Source of the DNA: Lentilactobacillus kribbianus
Lineage (GTDB): Bacteria > Bacillota > Bacilli > Lactobacillales > Lactobacillaceae
Length of the DNA: 64,000 bases
Direction of reading: 5' to 3'
Assembly (NCBI RefSeq): GCF_013184075.1
Contig: NZ_JABEQQ010000001.1
Location: 1 to 64,000, forward strand
Shown here: positions 38,187-47,950 of the stretch, in pieces
How the letters are laid out: each line of letters begins with the position of its first letter
Numbering within the stretch: position 1 is the stretch's first letter
Notes under the pieces: generated by a model
Seen by the model: only the letters and a program-made list of their open reading frames with translations
Databases searched by the model: none
Told to the model about the DNA's origin: nothing
Translations under genes and position numbers: made by a program

Positions 38187-39137
38187 ATGTCATCAATTAG
38201 GTACCATATCATTGTTAATGAAGCTGCTGGTGGTGGCAAGGTAAAGCAAGCTTGGCCAGCCATTCAAAATGAATTAGATCAGCAACAAGTTAACTATGAG
38301 TATAGAAAAACCCTTTTCCACAATCATGCTATTCAACTAGCAAAAGATTTTTGTGATCAAATTAAACAAAAAAGTACAATTGCTGATGTCATTTTGGCTA
38401 TTGGTGGAGATGGTACCCTTCATGAAGCTTTAACTGGTTGTATGGAATTTAGACAATCTAATCCAATAACAGTACCGCTGGCCTATTTACCTATTGGCTC
38501 AGGTAATGATTTTGCTAGGGCCGCAAAACTTTCATTAAATTGGAAAATTGCTTTAAATGAAATCCTCCATCAAAGCCATCTCCAAGAAATCTATGTCGCT
38601 AAATATTATGATCAAATTAATGATAATAATGGTTATTTTGTTAATAATTTTGGAATTGGATTCGATGCTGCTATTGTAGCCAAAGCTAATCAGTCTTCTT
38701 TAAAACAAAATCGGTTTTTAGGACAGTTTAGCTATATTTCTGCTATATTTGGCATTCTGAAACACTTTAAGTCTTTTCCTTTAAACCTTAATATCAACAA
38801 TCAAAACTATCATTTTAACAAAGCTTTTTTAGTAACCACCTCTAACCACCCTTTTTTCGGCGGTGGTGTTAAAATATTACCCCAAGCGGCGATTACGAAG
38901 CCTAATTTGGAATTAATCATCGTAGAAAAACCATCATTTTGGCAATTGATTTTATTCATAAGTATGTTACCGTTAGAAAAACACCTAAATTTAAAATTTG
39001 TTCATCACTATAAAAATAAACAAATTAACTTAACCACTAACAGTTTACAATTTGGACAAATAGATGGTGAAGAAACTGGTCATCGTATGTTTGATGTCCA
39101 ATTTAATGTTGAAACTTATCCGTTTTGGCTAAAATAA
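38187..39137 (+). CDS. Diacylglycerol kinase family lipid kinase
   Basis: Soluble lipid kinase of the DgkB/YegS/BmrU family, 316 residues. The phosphate-binding loop is AIGGDGTLHEAL (about 71-82), with the N-terminal NEAAGGGK and the later LPIGSGNDFARA. These enzymes phosphorylate diacylglycerol or related lipids at the inner membrane face; DgkB recycles diacylglycerol from lipoteichoic acid synthesis. ATG 38187 follows CGGAGG. It stands just upstream of the ADP-ribosylglycohydrolase gene and is probably co-transcribed with it. Confidence 0.9.
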   Translation: MSSIRYHIIVNEAAGGGKVKQAWPAIQNELDQQQVNYEYRKTLFHNHAIQLAKDFCDQIKQKSTIADVILAIGGDGTLHEALTGCMEFRQSNPITVPLAYLPIGSGNDFARAAKLSLNWKIALNEILHQSHLQEIYVAKYYDQINDNNGYFVNNFGIGFDAAIVAKANQSSLKQNRFLGQFSYISAIFGILKHFKSFPLNLNINNQNYHFNKAFLVTTSNHPFFGGGVKILPQAAITKPNLELIIVEKPSFWQLILFISMLPLEKHLNLKFVHHYKNKQINLTTNSLQFGQIDGEETGHRMFDVQFNVETYPFWLK

Positions 39138-39154
39138 TTATTCGAGGTACAACT

Positions 39155-40108
39155 ATGTATTCGACCAGATATTTACTTTTTCAGTCAATCACTGCAGTAG
39201 CTATTGGCGATGCCCTGGGTGTCCCCTTTCAGTTTAAAACACGGTCATTTTTTAAAAAGAATCCTGTTACTAAAATGTTAGGACACCAATCATTCAATGT
39301 ACCAGCAGGAACATGGTCTGATGATACATCATTAACCATTGCTGCTTTAACTAGTTTAAGCGCAGGTATTAATTTCTCAGATATGCTTCGCCGCTTTTCA
39401 CAGTGGTATCTATACGGCGATTACACCCCGTTTGGCCGTTCATTTGATATTGGCCGAACCACTCAAGAAGCTATTTCACGATTTCAAAAAGGAGTCTCTC
39501 CATTAGAATGTGGTGGTGCTGAAGAATCAGATAATGGTGCCTTAATGAGAATGGCTCCAATTGCTTTTTATATTATTGGCAACTACGATAACTATCGTTT
39601 TAATGATGAAATTGCAGAGCTCGTTCATAACTACTCAGCAATTACTCATCGACATCCGCGGAGTTTAGTAGCTGCTGGTATTTTAACTAATGCCATTGTT
39701 AGAGTTATTCAAAATCCCAACAAGTACACCATGCACATTTCAATTAGTGAGGCTTTGAATTACTATAAACAAAAAAAGCCGTTTAGTGATGAAGTTAAAT
39801 ATTTTCAACAACTAACCGACCTCAATTTTTATAAAGAAGATATCAATCAAATCCCTAGTTCTGGCTATGTGGTTGATACCTTAAACTGTGTTTTTTGGTG
39901 CTTAATGAATTCCGAACAATACTATCAAGCCGTTAAAAGAGCAGTTAACCTCGGTAATGATGCCGATACCATTGGTTCTATTACTTCTATGATGGCCTCC
40001 TTACTATATGCCCCAGTATCATTTCCGACTGATTGGTTAAATGATTTAAAGGGTCGTAATCAAATTAAAAGTGCTGTTTCCTACGCTTTATTATCAAAAT
40101 ACTTTTAA
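39155..40108 (+). CDS. ADP-ribosylglycohydrolase family protein
   Basis: All-helical di-magnesium hydrolase of the DraG/ARH family, 317 residues. Metal and substrate motifs are AIGDALGVP near residue 16, GTWSDDTSLT near 52 and GNDADTIG near 272. Members remove ADP-ribose from proteins or nucleic acids, or cleave related ADP-ribose compounds. ATG 39155 is set by CGAGG eight bases upstream; the frame runs back to 39125 over the end of the lipid kinase, without a signal. No ADP-ribosyltransferase is visible in the window, so the substrate is unknown. Confidence 0.87.
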   Translation: MYSTRYLLFQSITAVAIGDALGVPFQFKTRSFFKKNPVTKMLGHQSFNVPAGTWSDDTSLTIAALTSLSAGINFSDMLRRFSQWYLYGDYTPFGRSFDIGRTTQEAISRFQKGVSPLECGGAEESDNGALMRMAPIAFYIIGNYDNYRFNDEIAELVHNYSAITHRHPRSLVAAGILTNAIVRVIQNPNKYTMHISISEALNYYKQKKPFSDEVKYFQQLTDLNFYKEDINQIPSSGYVVDTLNCVFWCLMNSEQYYQAVKRAVNLGNDADTIGSITSMMASLLYAPVSFPTDWLNDLKGRNQIKSAVSYALLSKYF

Positions 40109-40146
40109 AAAAAGGGTTACCGAATAAATTCGGTAACCCTTTTAAT
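40107..40146. terminator. Bidirectional terminator
   Basis: Perfect stem AAAAGGGTTACCGAA / TTCGGTAACCCTTTT with flanking A and T runs, between two convergent genes. Confidence 0.88.
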
Positions 40147-40153
40147 TATTAAT

Positions 40154-40363
40154 CTAATCCTCAGACGCATCCATAGCAGCTAAAATCATATTTAGCTGAT
40201 CACACTTCCGCGTCAATTCATTCATTTCGCCGCCAAATTGAGGTTGAATTACAACCGTTTCTTTCGTACTAGGAGAACTATTTTCTGCCTCTTTACTTTT
40301 CAATTCATCCAGCTTATCACAAGCTGCCACAAATTCCTGTAAAATTTCAGATTTATTACTCAT
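40154..40363 (-). CDS. Small acidic protein of unknown function (69 aa)
   Basis: Not recognised. ATG 40363 follows GAGGGGC; the frame upstream is open for 12 codons without a signal. The protein MSNKSEILQEFVAACDKLDE is helical in both end regions, with a Ser/Thr/Pro-rich middle, and ends ILAAMDASED. It has no membrane segment. The helical, charged pattern suits a small coiled-coil or adaptor protein, which is only inference. A single-gene unit ending at a bidirectional terminator. Confidence 0.65.
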   Translation of the reverse strand: MSNKSEILQEFVAACDKLDELKSKEAENSSPSTKETVVIQPQFGGEMNELTRKCDQLNMILAAMDASED

Positions 40364-40518
40364 AATTATAAGCCCCTCTAAATAAATGAAGTTTCTCATC
40401 TAAAAGATAACACTTCTCATGGTTTTTGTGAATCATTTTCATCAAAGGAAAGTTAATTAATCATCCCGATAAATAACGAAAAGAATTATATCAGATAAAT
40501 AAATTAAAACCAAGTTAA

Positions 40519-41436
40519 TTATTTGTAAGTCTCATTAATTTTTTCAGCAGTGGGAATTGAAGGCAATGCTCCCATTGATTGTACAGTGATGGATGAAGCT
40601 TTTTGAGCATAAATCAATGCATCTTCAATATTACCAAAGTCTTGGTTTAGTTGAGAACTCAAAGCACCAATAAAAGTGTCACCGGCAGCAGTAGTATCCA
40701 CTGCATCTACTTTAAAGGCTGGTACAAAGCCGTGAGTGCCATTTGCTGAGTAGTAAGCACCTTTATCACCAACAGTGATAATAATGTTCTTAGCTCCCAT
40801 TTCTGCGAATTTAGCAGCATTAGCATCCATTGAAGCTACATCAGTTACTTCAATACCAGTTAAACTGCCACTTTCAGTTTCATTAGGAACAATTAAATCA
40901 GTGTAGTTTAATAATTCTGGAATAATTGTAGCTGCTGGAGCTGGGTTTAAAATAGTTTTAACCCCGTTTTCTTTGGCAATCTTAAATGCTTCCAAAGTTC
41001 GTTCTTGGGGAGTTTCAAATTGGGCAATAATAAAATCTGCATTGGCAATCAAGCTGTGAGCTTGTTCGATTACTTCTGAACCAATACTTTGATTAGCGCC
41101 ACCATACACCATAATACTGTTTTGGCCGTTACCATCTAATAAAATAACTGCTGATCCAGTACCTTGATCTTCAACAACGTTAATATTGTCCGCATTAATA
41201 TTATTGTTTTTCATGCATTTAATCATCATTTTACCAGAATCATCAGCCCCTACTTGGCCAATAAAACTAGCTTCAGCATTTGAACGGGCAGCTGCGACTG
41301 CTTGGTTAGCCCCTTTACCACCGGGAGAACTTGTTTTACTTTGAGCAGTAATAGTTTCTCCTGGCAATGGCATGTTTGCTACGTGTAACGTAGTATCAAC
41401 ATTTAGGCTTCCTAAAATAACGACCTTATTCTTCAT
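40519..41436 (-). CDS. rbsK: Ribokinase
   Basis: Phosphorylates ribose to ribose-5-phosphate, which enters the pentose phosphate or phosphoketolase route. 305 residues, PfkB family. The N-terminal signature GGKGANQAVAAAR (about 39-51) and the C-terminal DTTAAGDTFIGAL with the catalytic aspartate are intact. ATG 41436 follows AGAGGAAA. It is downstream of the LacI-type regulator gene; no ribose transporter or rbsD is visible nearby. Confidence 0.95.
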   Translation of the reverse strand: MKNKVVILGSLNVDTTLHVANMPLPGETITAQSKTSSPGGKGANQAVAAARSNAEASFIGQVGADDSGKMMIKCMKNNNINADNINVVEDQGTGSAVILLDGNGQNSIMVYGGANQSIGSEVIEQAHSLIANADFIIAQFETPQERTLEAFKIAKENGVKTILNPAPAATIIPELLNYTDLIVPNETESGSLTGIEVTDVASMDANAAKFAEMGAKNIIITVGDKGAYYSANGTHGFVPAFKVDAVDTTAAGDTFIGALSSQLNQDFGNIEDALIYAQKASSITVQSMGALPSIPTAEKINETYK

Positions 41437-41467
41437 TGTGAATTTCCTCTTTAATATAGATATATTT

Positions 41468-41479
41468 GTTTGCGTAAAC
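41468..41479. promoter_or_regulatory. Candidate LacI-type operator before rbsK
   Basis: The string GTTTGCGTAAAC has inverted GTTT/AAAC ends around a GC-rich centre and is followed by a second, overlapping, imperfect copy (TAAACGTTAAAC). It sits about 30 bases before the rbsK start codon. CG-centred palindromes like this are typical for LacI/GalR family regulators, and the neighbouring regulator is the obvious candidate. Confidence 0.55.
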
Positions 41480-41536
41480 GTTAAACTAAAACCTTATACA
41501 TATGAAGTTTAACAGAGAAAAACAGGTTTCTCAACA

Positions 41537-42544
41537 CTAATTAATCTTTTTTACACTATTTCTCTTTACTAGTCGAATCGGTAATGTAACTCGCTGTAAA
41601 TCGCTATCACTATTTTCGATTCTATCAATGATTAATCTAGCCGCCGTTTCTCCCATTTCAAAAGCTGGTTGATTCATCGTAGTTAGTGAAGGAATGGTAT
41701 AAGCAGCTAAATCAATATTATCATAACCAATTAACGAAACATCTTCTGGTACCCTTACATCGTGTTCCGCAAAGCCACGATTCAACCCTACCGCCAATTC
41801 ATCGTTTAACGCAAAAACAGCCGTTGGTTGAGCAGCTAAAACTTTTTCAGTAATTTGATAACCACCAGCCATACTTAAATCTGTATGTACGATTTGATCA
41901 TCAGAAAAATCTACTCCTAATTCCTTCATCTTTTCTTTAAAACCAGTAATACGCAGTTCCATGTTTAAAGTCAAGTCCTTAGGGGCCACTAAAATGATTT
42001 TGTGGTGCCCATTTTCATGTAAATAATCAGCGACAATTTGTCCTCCCTGTTTATTTTGGACATCTACTAAATCACCTTTAACGGGTGGATTGCGATCAAT
42101 TAATAAATATGGTAATCCATTTTGCCGTAATAATTTATCAGTTTCATTCACATCTGATACCGCTGAAGCAATAATCATTCCATCAGCTGCACGGCGAATT
42201 GCTTCCACCAAGTAACGACTTTCAACTTGTGGACTATTGTTAGAACCAAAAATCAAGGGCGTATAACCTTTAGAAGCACTATAGGAATCAATTCCATGAT
42301 TGAACTCAGCAAAAAAAGGATTATTAATACTAGGAACAATAACCCCAATCGTCTTTCCAGAACGGCTAATTAAGCTTTGGGCATTAAAATCAGGTACATA
42401 ACCCATTTCTAGTTGGAGCGCTTTTATTTTAGCAACGGTTTTTTGACTAAAGCGTTGCTCCTTGCCGTTCAAGATTTGTGACACAGTGGTCACTGATACA
42501 TTGGCTCGTTTAGCCAAATCAGTAATGGTTACTTTCTTTGTCAT
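41537..42544 (-). CDS. rbsR: LacI family transcriptional regulator, probable RbsR
   Basis: DNA-binding repressor, 335 residues. The N-terminal helix-turn-helix ITDLAKRANVSVTTVSQ (about 7-23) is followed by the hinge and then a periplasmic-binding-protein-like sugar domain with IGVIVPSINNPFFAEF. The place directly upstream of rbsK suggests control of ribose use, with ribose as likely effector; this is from context. ATG 42544 follows GAGGAGC. It has its own promoter with an inverted repeat and may autoregulate. Confidence 0.88.
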   Translation of the reverse strand: MTKKVTITDLAKRANVSVTTVSQILNGKEQRFSQKTVAKIKALQLEMGYVPDFNAQSLISRSGKTIGVIVPSINNPFFAEFNHGIDSYSASKGYTPLIFGSNNSPQVESRYLVEAIRRAADGMIIASAVSDVNETDKLLRQNGLPYLLIDRNPPVKGDLVDVQNKQGGQIVADYLHENGHHKIILVAPKDLTLNMELRITGFKEKMKELGVDFSDDQIVHTDLSMAGGYQITEKVLAAQPTAVFALNDELAVGLNRGFAEHDVRVPEDVSLIGYDNIDLAAYTIPSLTTMNQPAFEMGETAARLIIDRIENSDSDLQRVTLPIRLVKRNSVKKIN

Positions 42545-42559
42545 AAGACTTGCTCCTCA

Positions 42560-42583
42560 AATGAATTCTATTGCTAATTCATT
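42560..42583. promoter_or_regulatory. Inverted repeat at the rbsR promoter
   Basis: Perfect arms AATGAATT and AATTCATT separated by eight bases; the outer arm overlaps the -10 box. Suitable for an operator or leader hairpin. It does not resemble the CG-centred site before rbsK. Confidence 0.4.
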
Positions 42584-42609
42584 ATACCAAAATAAAAAGT
42601 AGCTGTAAC
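42581..42609 (-). promoter_or_regulatory. Promoter of rbsR
   Basis: On the minus strand a consensus -10 box TATAAT (42581-42586) lies 17 bases from GTTACA (42604-42609), a four-of-six -35. Confidence 0.6.
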
Positions 42610-42628
42610 ATAAATCATGACAACAAGT

Positions 42629-42662
42629 AAAAGGTAGTACCTAAATTAGGCACTACCTTTTA
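42629..42662 (-). terminator. Terminator after the aldo-keto reductase gene
   Basis: Stem AAAGGTAGTGCCTAA / TTTAGGTACTACCTTT (one mismatch) with a T-rich tail on the minus strand. Confidence 0.78.
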
Positions 42663-42667
42663 AAGTA

Positions 42668-43666
42668 TTATTTTACTGATTTACCAACAATTCGTTGAAT
42701 TTCAGCTAATTCGTCCGCAGTAAAATCAATTTTATCAAGAGCTTTAATATTATCTTCTAGGTGATTTACTTTAGAAGCCCCAGTAACCACACTAGCAACG
42801 GTTGGATCATTTAGTAACCAAGAAATTGACATCTGAGCTAAGCTTTGACCACGATTCTGTGCAATCTGGTTAAGTTCATTTAGCTTAGCCACCAAAGTAT
42901 CCTTACCATTAGCAAAAATACCATCATTGGTTGGATGAATTTTAATATTATCAGGAATTCCCTTCAAGTATTTATCGGTTAATAATCCTTCTGCTAAAGG
43001 TCCGTATGAAATAAGCGCATTATTTTCATTTCTCATTTCATCAAGTAAACCATCTTTTTTTACAGATTGATTTAACATATTATACGAAACTTGATTAACT
43101 ACAAACGGTGTATGCATTTCTTTAAAGTAACGACTAATTTCAGCCGTTTGTGCCGCATCATAATTAGAAATACCAATGTATAAAGCCTTACCTGATTTAA
43201 CTAAATCATTTAATGCACTAGCAGTTTCTTCTAATCTGGTATTGGGATCAAACCGGTGGCTATAATAAATATCAACATAATCCAAGTTCATTCTTTCCAG
43301 ACTAATGTCTAGAGCCTGCATTAACGTCTTACGTGATGAAAATTCACCATATGGTCCAGGCCACATATGATAACCTGCTTTAGTGGTGATTACTAGTTCT
43401 GAACGATAAGGTTTTAAATCAGCCTTATAGACTTCACCAAACATCCGCTCAGCCGCACCCGACCCAGGACCATAATTATTAGCTAGATCAAAGCTAAAAA
43501 TACCTTCATCAAATGCTTTTAGTATTACCTCACGGCTAGCAGCATAATTAGCATCATCGCCAAAACTATGCCACATCCCAAATGAAATTCCAGGTAATTG
43601 TAATCCGGAGTTTCCAGCTCTACGAATAGTTGCCTTTTCATAACGGTCATCACTTGCTTTATACAT
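42668..43666 (-). CDS. Aldo-keto reductase, YghZ-like
   Basis: NADPH-dependent carbonyl reductase, 332 residues, of the subgroup that includes E. coli YghZ (L-glyceraldehyde-3-phosphate reductase) and potassium-channel beta-like proteins. Catalytic residues are Asp and Tyr in FDLANNYGPG, Lys in ITTKAGYHMW and His in YYSHRFD. The N-terminus carries the subgroup pattern LQLPGISFGMWHSFG. It probably detoxifies reactive aldehydes; the substrate is inference. ATG 43666 follows GGAGG. Confidence 0.9.
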   Translation of the reverse strand: MYKASDDRYEKATIRRAGNSGLQLPGISFGMWHSFGDDANYAASREVILKAFDEGIFSFDLANNYGPGSGAAERMFGEVYKADLKPYRSELVITTKAGYHMWPGPYGEFSSRKTLMQALDISLERMNLDYVDIYYSHRFDPNTRLEETASALNDLVKSGKALYIGISNYDAAQTAEISRYFKEMHTPFVVNQVSYNMLNQSVKKDGLLDEMRNENNALISYGPLAEGLLTDKYLKGIPDNIKIHPTNDGIFANGKDTLVAKLNELNQIAQNRGQSLAQMSISWLLNDPTVASVVTGASKVNHLEDNIKALDKIDFTADELAEIQRIVGKSVK

Positions 43667-43695
43667 AACACGTTGCCTCCACTCTTATTTTATCT

Positions 43696-44664
43696 TTAGT
43701 CACGGCCAAATAATTTACCAACCGACTCACGGTTGTGGATTAATGAAATCGCCTCACCCATCAATGGTCCCACTGACATGATTTCTAAAGCAGCAAATTT
43801 TTTACGCTCCGGAATATCGATTGAATCAGTTACAATGGTTTTTTTAACTTCAGCTGCTTGTAATCTTAAAGCAGCATCACCAGAAAAGACTGCGTGAGTA
43901 GCCACAGCATATACTTCAGTGGCACCTGCTTCTTTTAATGTTTTGGCAGAGATCTGAATTTTAATGGCAGTATCAATCATATCATCCACTAAAATGGCTC
44001 GTTTTCCTTTGACATTACCAATAACTGATTCTGGAATGGTATTAATATCTTCTGGTGAACGATTATCAATAATCGCAATCGGTGCATCTAGACGCTCGGC
44101 AAAGCGACGCGCACGAGAAACACTGGCATGATCAGGAGAAACTACTACAACATCATCAGCTTCTTTAAAGCCGCGATCAATAAAGTAACTGGCCAATAAG
44201 CTCTCCGCTCTTAAATGATCGACTGGAATATCGAAAAATCCCTGAATTTGATCGGCATGTAAATCAAGAGCGACCACTCTGTCCACACCATCCATTTGAA
44301 GGAAGGTCGCAATTAGTTTAGCGGTAATTGGTTCTCGAGAACGAGCCTTTCGATCAGCTCGTGAATAACCATAGTAGGGAATTACTACATTAATTGAGCC
44401 AGCACTAGCGCGACGAAGCGCATCAACCATTATTAATAACTGCATTAAATTAGTATTAACGGGATCAGACACGGATTGAATAATATAAACTTCGTCTCCA
44501 CGAATACTTTCATCCACACTAATTTTAATTTCATCATCACTAAACTGCTGCACGGTTGCTTTTCCGAGTTCAATGCCAACCGCTTTACTAATTTTCTCTG
44601 CTAACGGACGGTTTGAATTTAATGCAAATAATTTCAACCGTGATGTTGGTTTTTTATCGACCAT
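43696..44664 (-). CDS. prs: Ribose-phosphate pyrophosphokinase
   Basis: Makes PRPP from ribose-5-phosphate and ATP for nucleotide, histidine and NAD synthesis. 322 residues from ATG 44664, set by GGAGGAAA; the open frame continues 40 codons upstream into the recD2 end but is not plausible coding. Motifs are [11 protein letters not shown] (about residue 135) and the PRPP loop [10 protein letters not shown] (about 223). The serine in the last position (DMIDTA rather than DMIDTG) is a minor variation. It provides PRPP for apt, which is also in this window. Confidence 0.96.
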   Translation of the reverse strand: MVDKKPTSRLKLFALNSNRPLAEKISKAVGIELGKATVQQFSDDEIKISVDESIRGDEVYIIQSVSDPVNTNLMQLLIMVDALRRASAGSINVVIPYYGYSRADRKARSREPITAKLIATFLQMDGVDRVVALDLHADQIQGFFDIPVDHLRAESLLASYFIDRGFKEADDVVVVSPDHASVSRARRFAERLDAPIAIIDNRSPEDINTIPESVIGNVKGKRAILVDDMIDTAIKIQISAKTLKEAGATEVYAVATHAVFSGDAALRLQAAEVKKTIVTDSIDIPERKKFAALEIMSVGPLMGEAISLIHNRESVGKLFGRD

Positions 44665-44749
44665 TATTTCCTCCATAAAAGTTATTTCTATCAAAATAAT
44701 ACCATAAAACAAATTTAAAAAGCGGAAAAAGCCCACTTCTAAAATAATA

Positions 44750-47239
44750 TTAAAAATCTGTCGGACTAATTCCAGCCATTCCAATCATCGGATCAATTTT
44801 TTCTCCTTGAATCAATTGCATAGTTAGAACAGTAGCTGACGACGATTCTACTGAATTGGGTGTCACCGTGGGTATTGTTTTAGTAACTGATTGTGTTGAT
44901 TCTGCTTTTTCAGTTACCTTTTCAATAGCAACTGTTGAAACTTTTTCTTGGGTTTTATTTGATGACAACGTGTCCTCTAGTCTTAACACTAAAGTAGTTT
45001 GTCGATTAACCGATTCACTTTCAACACACATTTGGTAAGCCGCAGGGTCTCCAATTAATATTAAAAAGTCACTAGCTCTAGTCACTGCAGTATATAGTAA
45101 ATTACGCTTTAACATTTTAGTATAGCCCTTGACTAAAGGTAAAATAACTAATTTAAATTCACTTCCTTGCGCCTTATGAATTGAGGTACAGTAAGCTAAA
45201 GTAAATTGATTCCAATTGCTACGATCATAAGTCACTTCGGTACTATCAAAAGCCACCACCACTTTATTAGCGGTAGTCGCCCCCTTGGGTTTTTCAATCG
45301 TAATAATTTCACCAATATCACCATTAAACACGTTTTCTTCTGGACTATTAATTAGTTGCAACACTTTATCTCCCACTCGATATTGTTGTTGCTTAATTGT
45401 AACCGTGTTTTGCGCATCTATCACCAGATTACTGGTATTTTGAATAACTTCATTTAGTTGATTAATGCCGGCCCGACCACGATACATAGGGGCCAGTACT
45501 TGCATATCCATTAAATCAAATTTTTGATTAGAGCGTTCCACTACCTGTTTGACCACCGAAGCCACTTGATTTTCATTACACTGAATAAAAGAACGATCGG
45601 CTTGATTGGTTAAAAAATCAGCTGGTAAATGTCCTTCATGAATAGCATGAGCTAGTTGTGTAATGGAAGAACCGGCTTCTTGTCGATAAATTTGACTTAA
45701 TTCGATTTTAGGTAAACACTGCGATTGAATTAAATCATGAAATACCTGTCCAGGTCCCACAGATGGCAGCTGATCTTGATCACCTACCAAAATTAACTGC
45801 GTATGATTGGGTAAAGCTCGCAATAGTGTCTTAAATAAGTCAGTATCCACCATGGACATTTCATCAATAATTAACAATTGACCTTCAATATCCTTAACCC
45901 CTTCAAAATCAGCGGACTCAGAACCATTCAGCCCTAATAATCTGTGAATAGTGCTGGCAGGTAATCCCGTGGATTCACTCATATGTTTTGCTGCTCGACC
46001 CGTTGGAGCGGCTAACACAATCGGAAACGGTTTATCTTTATATGAATTAACGTCTAGAGAATAATCATTTAATTTAGCAAAGGTATGCACGATACCATTA
46101 ATAATCGTGGTTTTACCCGTTCCCGGTCCACCCGTTAAAATGAAAACAGATGATTGTAACGCCTGAGTAATCGCCTTTTCTTGGGATTCATCATATAAAA
46201 TATCGGCCTGTTTTTCTACCACTCTCATTTTTTTAGCAATAGCTTTATCTGAATATTTACTGTCATCATCTGCTTGGTTTTTAAGCAACCGATTTAAATG
46301 TTCAGCAATTTGGCGTTCAGCCCAGTAAAGCCGTGATAAATAAATTCGATCATCATCTCCCACTACCCGTTTAGAACGGGCTAGTTCGATTAATGCGGCA
46401 GCTAATTGATCCCCATTTACCACCCCGGGACGACTTTCGTTTAACACGTTAGTGGTTTCTAACAGTAACGGTCCTGAAGTAGTGTAAGTATCCCCATTTT
46501 TTTGACTAATTTGAGTTAAAGCAAATAATAATGCAGCTTCAATTCGCTGGCTGGCATCAACGTCTATTCCCAGTTCAGCTGCGATAGCATCCGCCTTTTT
46601 AAAACTAATGCCATCAATGTCTTCAATTAATTGATAGGGATTTTCTTGAATTATTTTAAGAGCATCTTCACGATATTTTTGATAAATTTTATCAGCTAAT
46701 TGACTACTAAAGCCATAGCTATTCAATCCAATGATGATTTGATCAACATTACTACCCGTATCTATGTTATCGACAATAACATTTTGTAATTTTTTAGAGA
46801 TTCCCAATCCTTCTAAAATTTGAGGATTTTGACTAATTTGGGCTAATGCATCTGCACCTAAAGCATTGGCAATTTTAGTGGCCGTTTTTTCTCCAATGCC
46901 GGGAAATTCATCGCTAGATAGATATTTAACAATGCCATTTTCAGTATTGACCATCAGACGCGAATAATTACTGGCTTGAAATTGAGTCCCATAGCGAGGA
47001 TGAGTCACTATCTTACCTATAAAATGATAACTACCATCTTCAGTTAAGTTACCAAAGTTGCCGGTTACCACAATTTCGTCTTCATCCCAATTTAAGCTAG
47101 TTTCACTAACCTTAATTAAAACCACTTTATAAAAACTATCATTACCTTCAAAAAAGATGGCTTCAACGCGGCCGTCAACAAATTGTTCTGATTGCCGTTC
47201 TTCTGGTTCTGGATTAAATAAATTCATTGATTGGGCCAT
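44750..47239 (-). CDS. recD2: RecD2 family ATP-dependent DNA helicase
   Basis: 5'-3' superfamily 1B helicase not associated with RecBC. 829 residues. An N-terminal OB-like domain and helix-hairpin-helix region ([16 protein letters not shown], about 115-130) precede the helicase core with Walker [10 protein letters not shown] and DEMSMVD; the UvrD-like C-terminal motif includes SIHKAQGSE. After the core a Ser/Thr/Glu-rich tail of about 55 residues ends in [14 protein letters not shown] 47239 follows AGGAGG. It lies next to the TPR gene, the yrrB-recD2 (yrrC) neighbourhood of Bacillus. Confidence 0.94.
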   Translation of the reverse strand: MAQSMNLFNPEPEERQSEQFVDGRVEAIFFEGNDSFYKVVLIKVSETSLNWDEDEIVVTGNFGNLTEDGSYHFIGKIVTHPRYGTQFQASNYSRLMVNTENGIVKYLSSDEFPGIGEKTATKIANALGADALAQISQNPQILEGLGISKKLQNVIVDNIDTGSNVDQIIIGLNSYGFSSQLADKIYQKYREDALKIIQENPYQLIEDIDGISFKKADAIAAELGIDVDASQRIEAALLFALTQISQKNGDTYTTSGPLLLETTNVLNESRPGVVNGDQLAAALIELARSKRVVGDDDRIYLSRLYWAERQIAEHLNRLLKNQADDDSKYSDKAIAKKMRVVEKQADILYDESQEKAITQALQSSVFILTGGPGTGKTTIINGIVHTFAKLNDYSLDVNSYKDKPFPIVLAAPTGRAAKHMSESTGLPASTIHRLLGLNGSESADFEGVKDIEGQLLIIDEMSMVDTDLFKTLLRALPNHTQLILVGDQDQLPSVGPGQVFHDLIQSQCLPKIELSQIYRQEAGSSITQLAHAIHEGHLPADFLTNQADRSFIQCNENQVASVVKQVVERSNQKFDLMDMQVLAPMYRGRAGINQLNEVIQNTSNLVIDAQNTVTIKQQQYRVGDKVLQLINSPEENVFNGDIGEIITIEKPKGATTANKVVVAFDSTEVTYDRSNWNQFTLAYCTSIHKAQGSEFKLVILPLVKGYTKMLKRNLLYTAVTRASDFLILIGDPAAYQMCVESESVNRQTTLVLRLEDTLSSNKTQEKVSTVAIEKVTEKAESTQSVTKTIPTVTPNSVESSSATVLTMQLIQGEKIDPMIGMAGISPTDF

Positions 47240-47256
47240 ATTGAAGACCTCCTATC

Positions 47257-47940
47257 TTATTGTTTATTTTGTTTAACAAACTGTTCTATGTCCTTAAGCT
47301 TGTCAGCACTTTTTGCATAGTAATCTGGATCAAATTGCTTGGCTGTAACGAAATAATCTGAATATGGTTCCCCATTAATCATAGCTACCAAGCCTCGATT
47401 AAAATTAGCGGGACCATTATGATCATCATCCGCTAATACTTTGTCATAAAATTCACCAGCTTTAACAAATTCTCCCAAAGCTAATAAGTTATCACCAATC
47501 ATCAAGTTAACTTGTGGATCATGCTTAACTTTACCTTGTGCTGATAACGCAAACGCCATGGAACGCTTATTGTCGCCTTTTGCCAAATAGCTTTGAGCCA
47601 ACATAATATAAGCGTCACCTTGCAGTTGTTTGCTTTGAATTTTTGTAAACCAGTTAATCGCCTTATCAAACTCTTCAGCAGTGTAATAGACATTACCTAG
47701 TCCATAGGTCAACAAATCTCTGGCAGTTTCATTGCTATCGAATAAGCCTAAAGCCTTCATGAGTAATTCTTCTGCTTGCTCAAGGTCTTGGCCTTCCACT
47801 AAAACAGCGGCTAAATCATAATAATTTTGATATTGATCAGGATTTTGATCGATCTTAGTGATTAATTCATGCACTGTTTGTTTCATTTCCGCTTCTTGTT
47901 GTTGTCGTGTTGATTCTGAGTTAGCATTATTTTCTGTCAT
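47257..47940 (-). CDS. TPR-repeat protein next to recD2
   Basis: Soluble protein of 227 residues with about five helical tetratricopeptide repeats; a clear unit is YYTAEEFDKAINWFTKIQS near the middle. No catalytic motif. It corresponds by position to YrrB of B. subtilis, located between mnmA and the RecD2 helicase. ATG 47940 follows AGGTGAT. Its stop lies 17 bases before the recD2 start. Function unknown; a protein-protein scaffold is likely. Confidence 0.82.
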   Translation of the reverse strand: MTENNANSESTRQQQEAEMKQTVHELITKIDQNPDQYQNYYDLAAVLVEGQDLEQAEELLMKALGLFDSNETARDLLTYGLGNVYYTAEEFDKAINWFTKIQSKQLQGDAYIMLAQSYLAKGDNKRSMAFALSAQGKVKHDPQVNLMIGDNLLALGEFVKAGEFYDKVLADDDHNGPANFNRGLVAMINGEPYSDYFVTAKQFDPDYYAKSADKLKDIEQFVKQNKQ

Positions 47941-47950
47941 TTTATATCAC

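Noticed and set aside
44665-44784. N-terminal extension of PRPP synthetase by 40 residues
   Set aside because: It overlaps the end of recD2 and has no binding site; the ATG at 44664 has GGAGG and matches the usual protein length.
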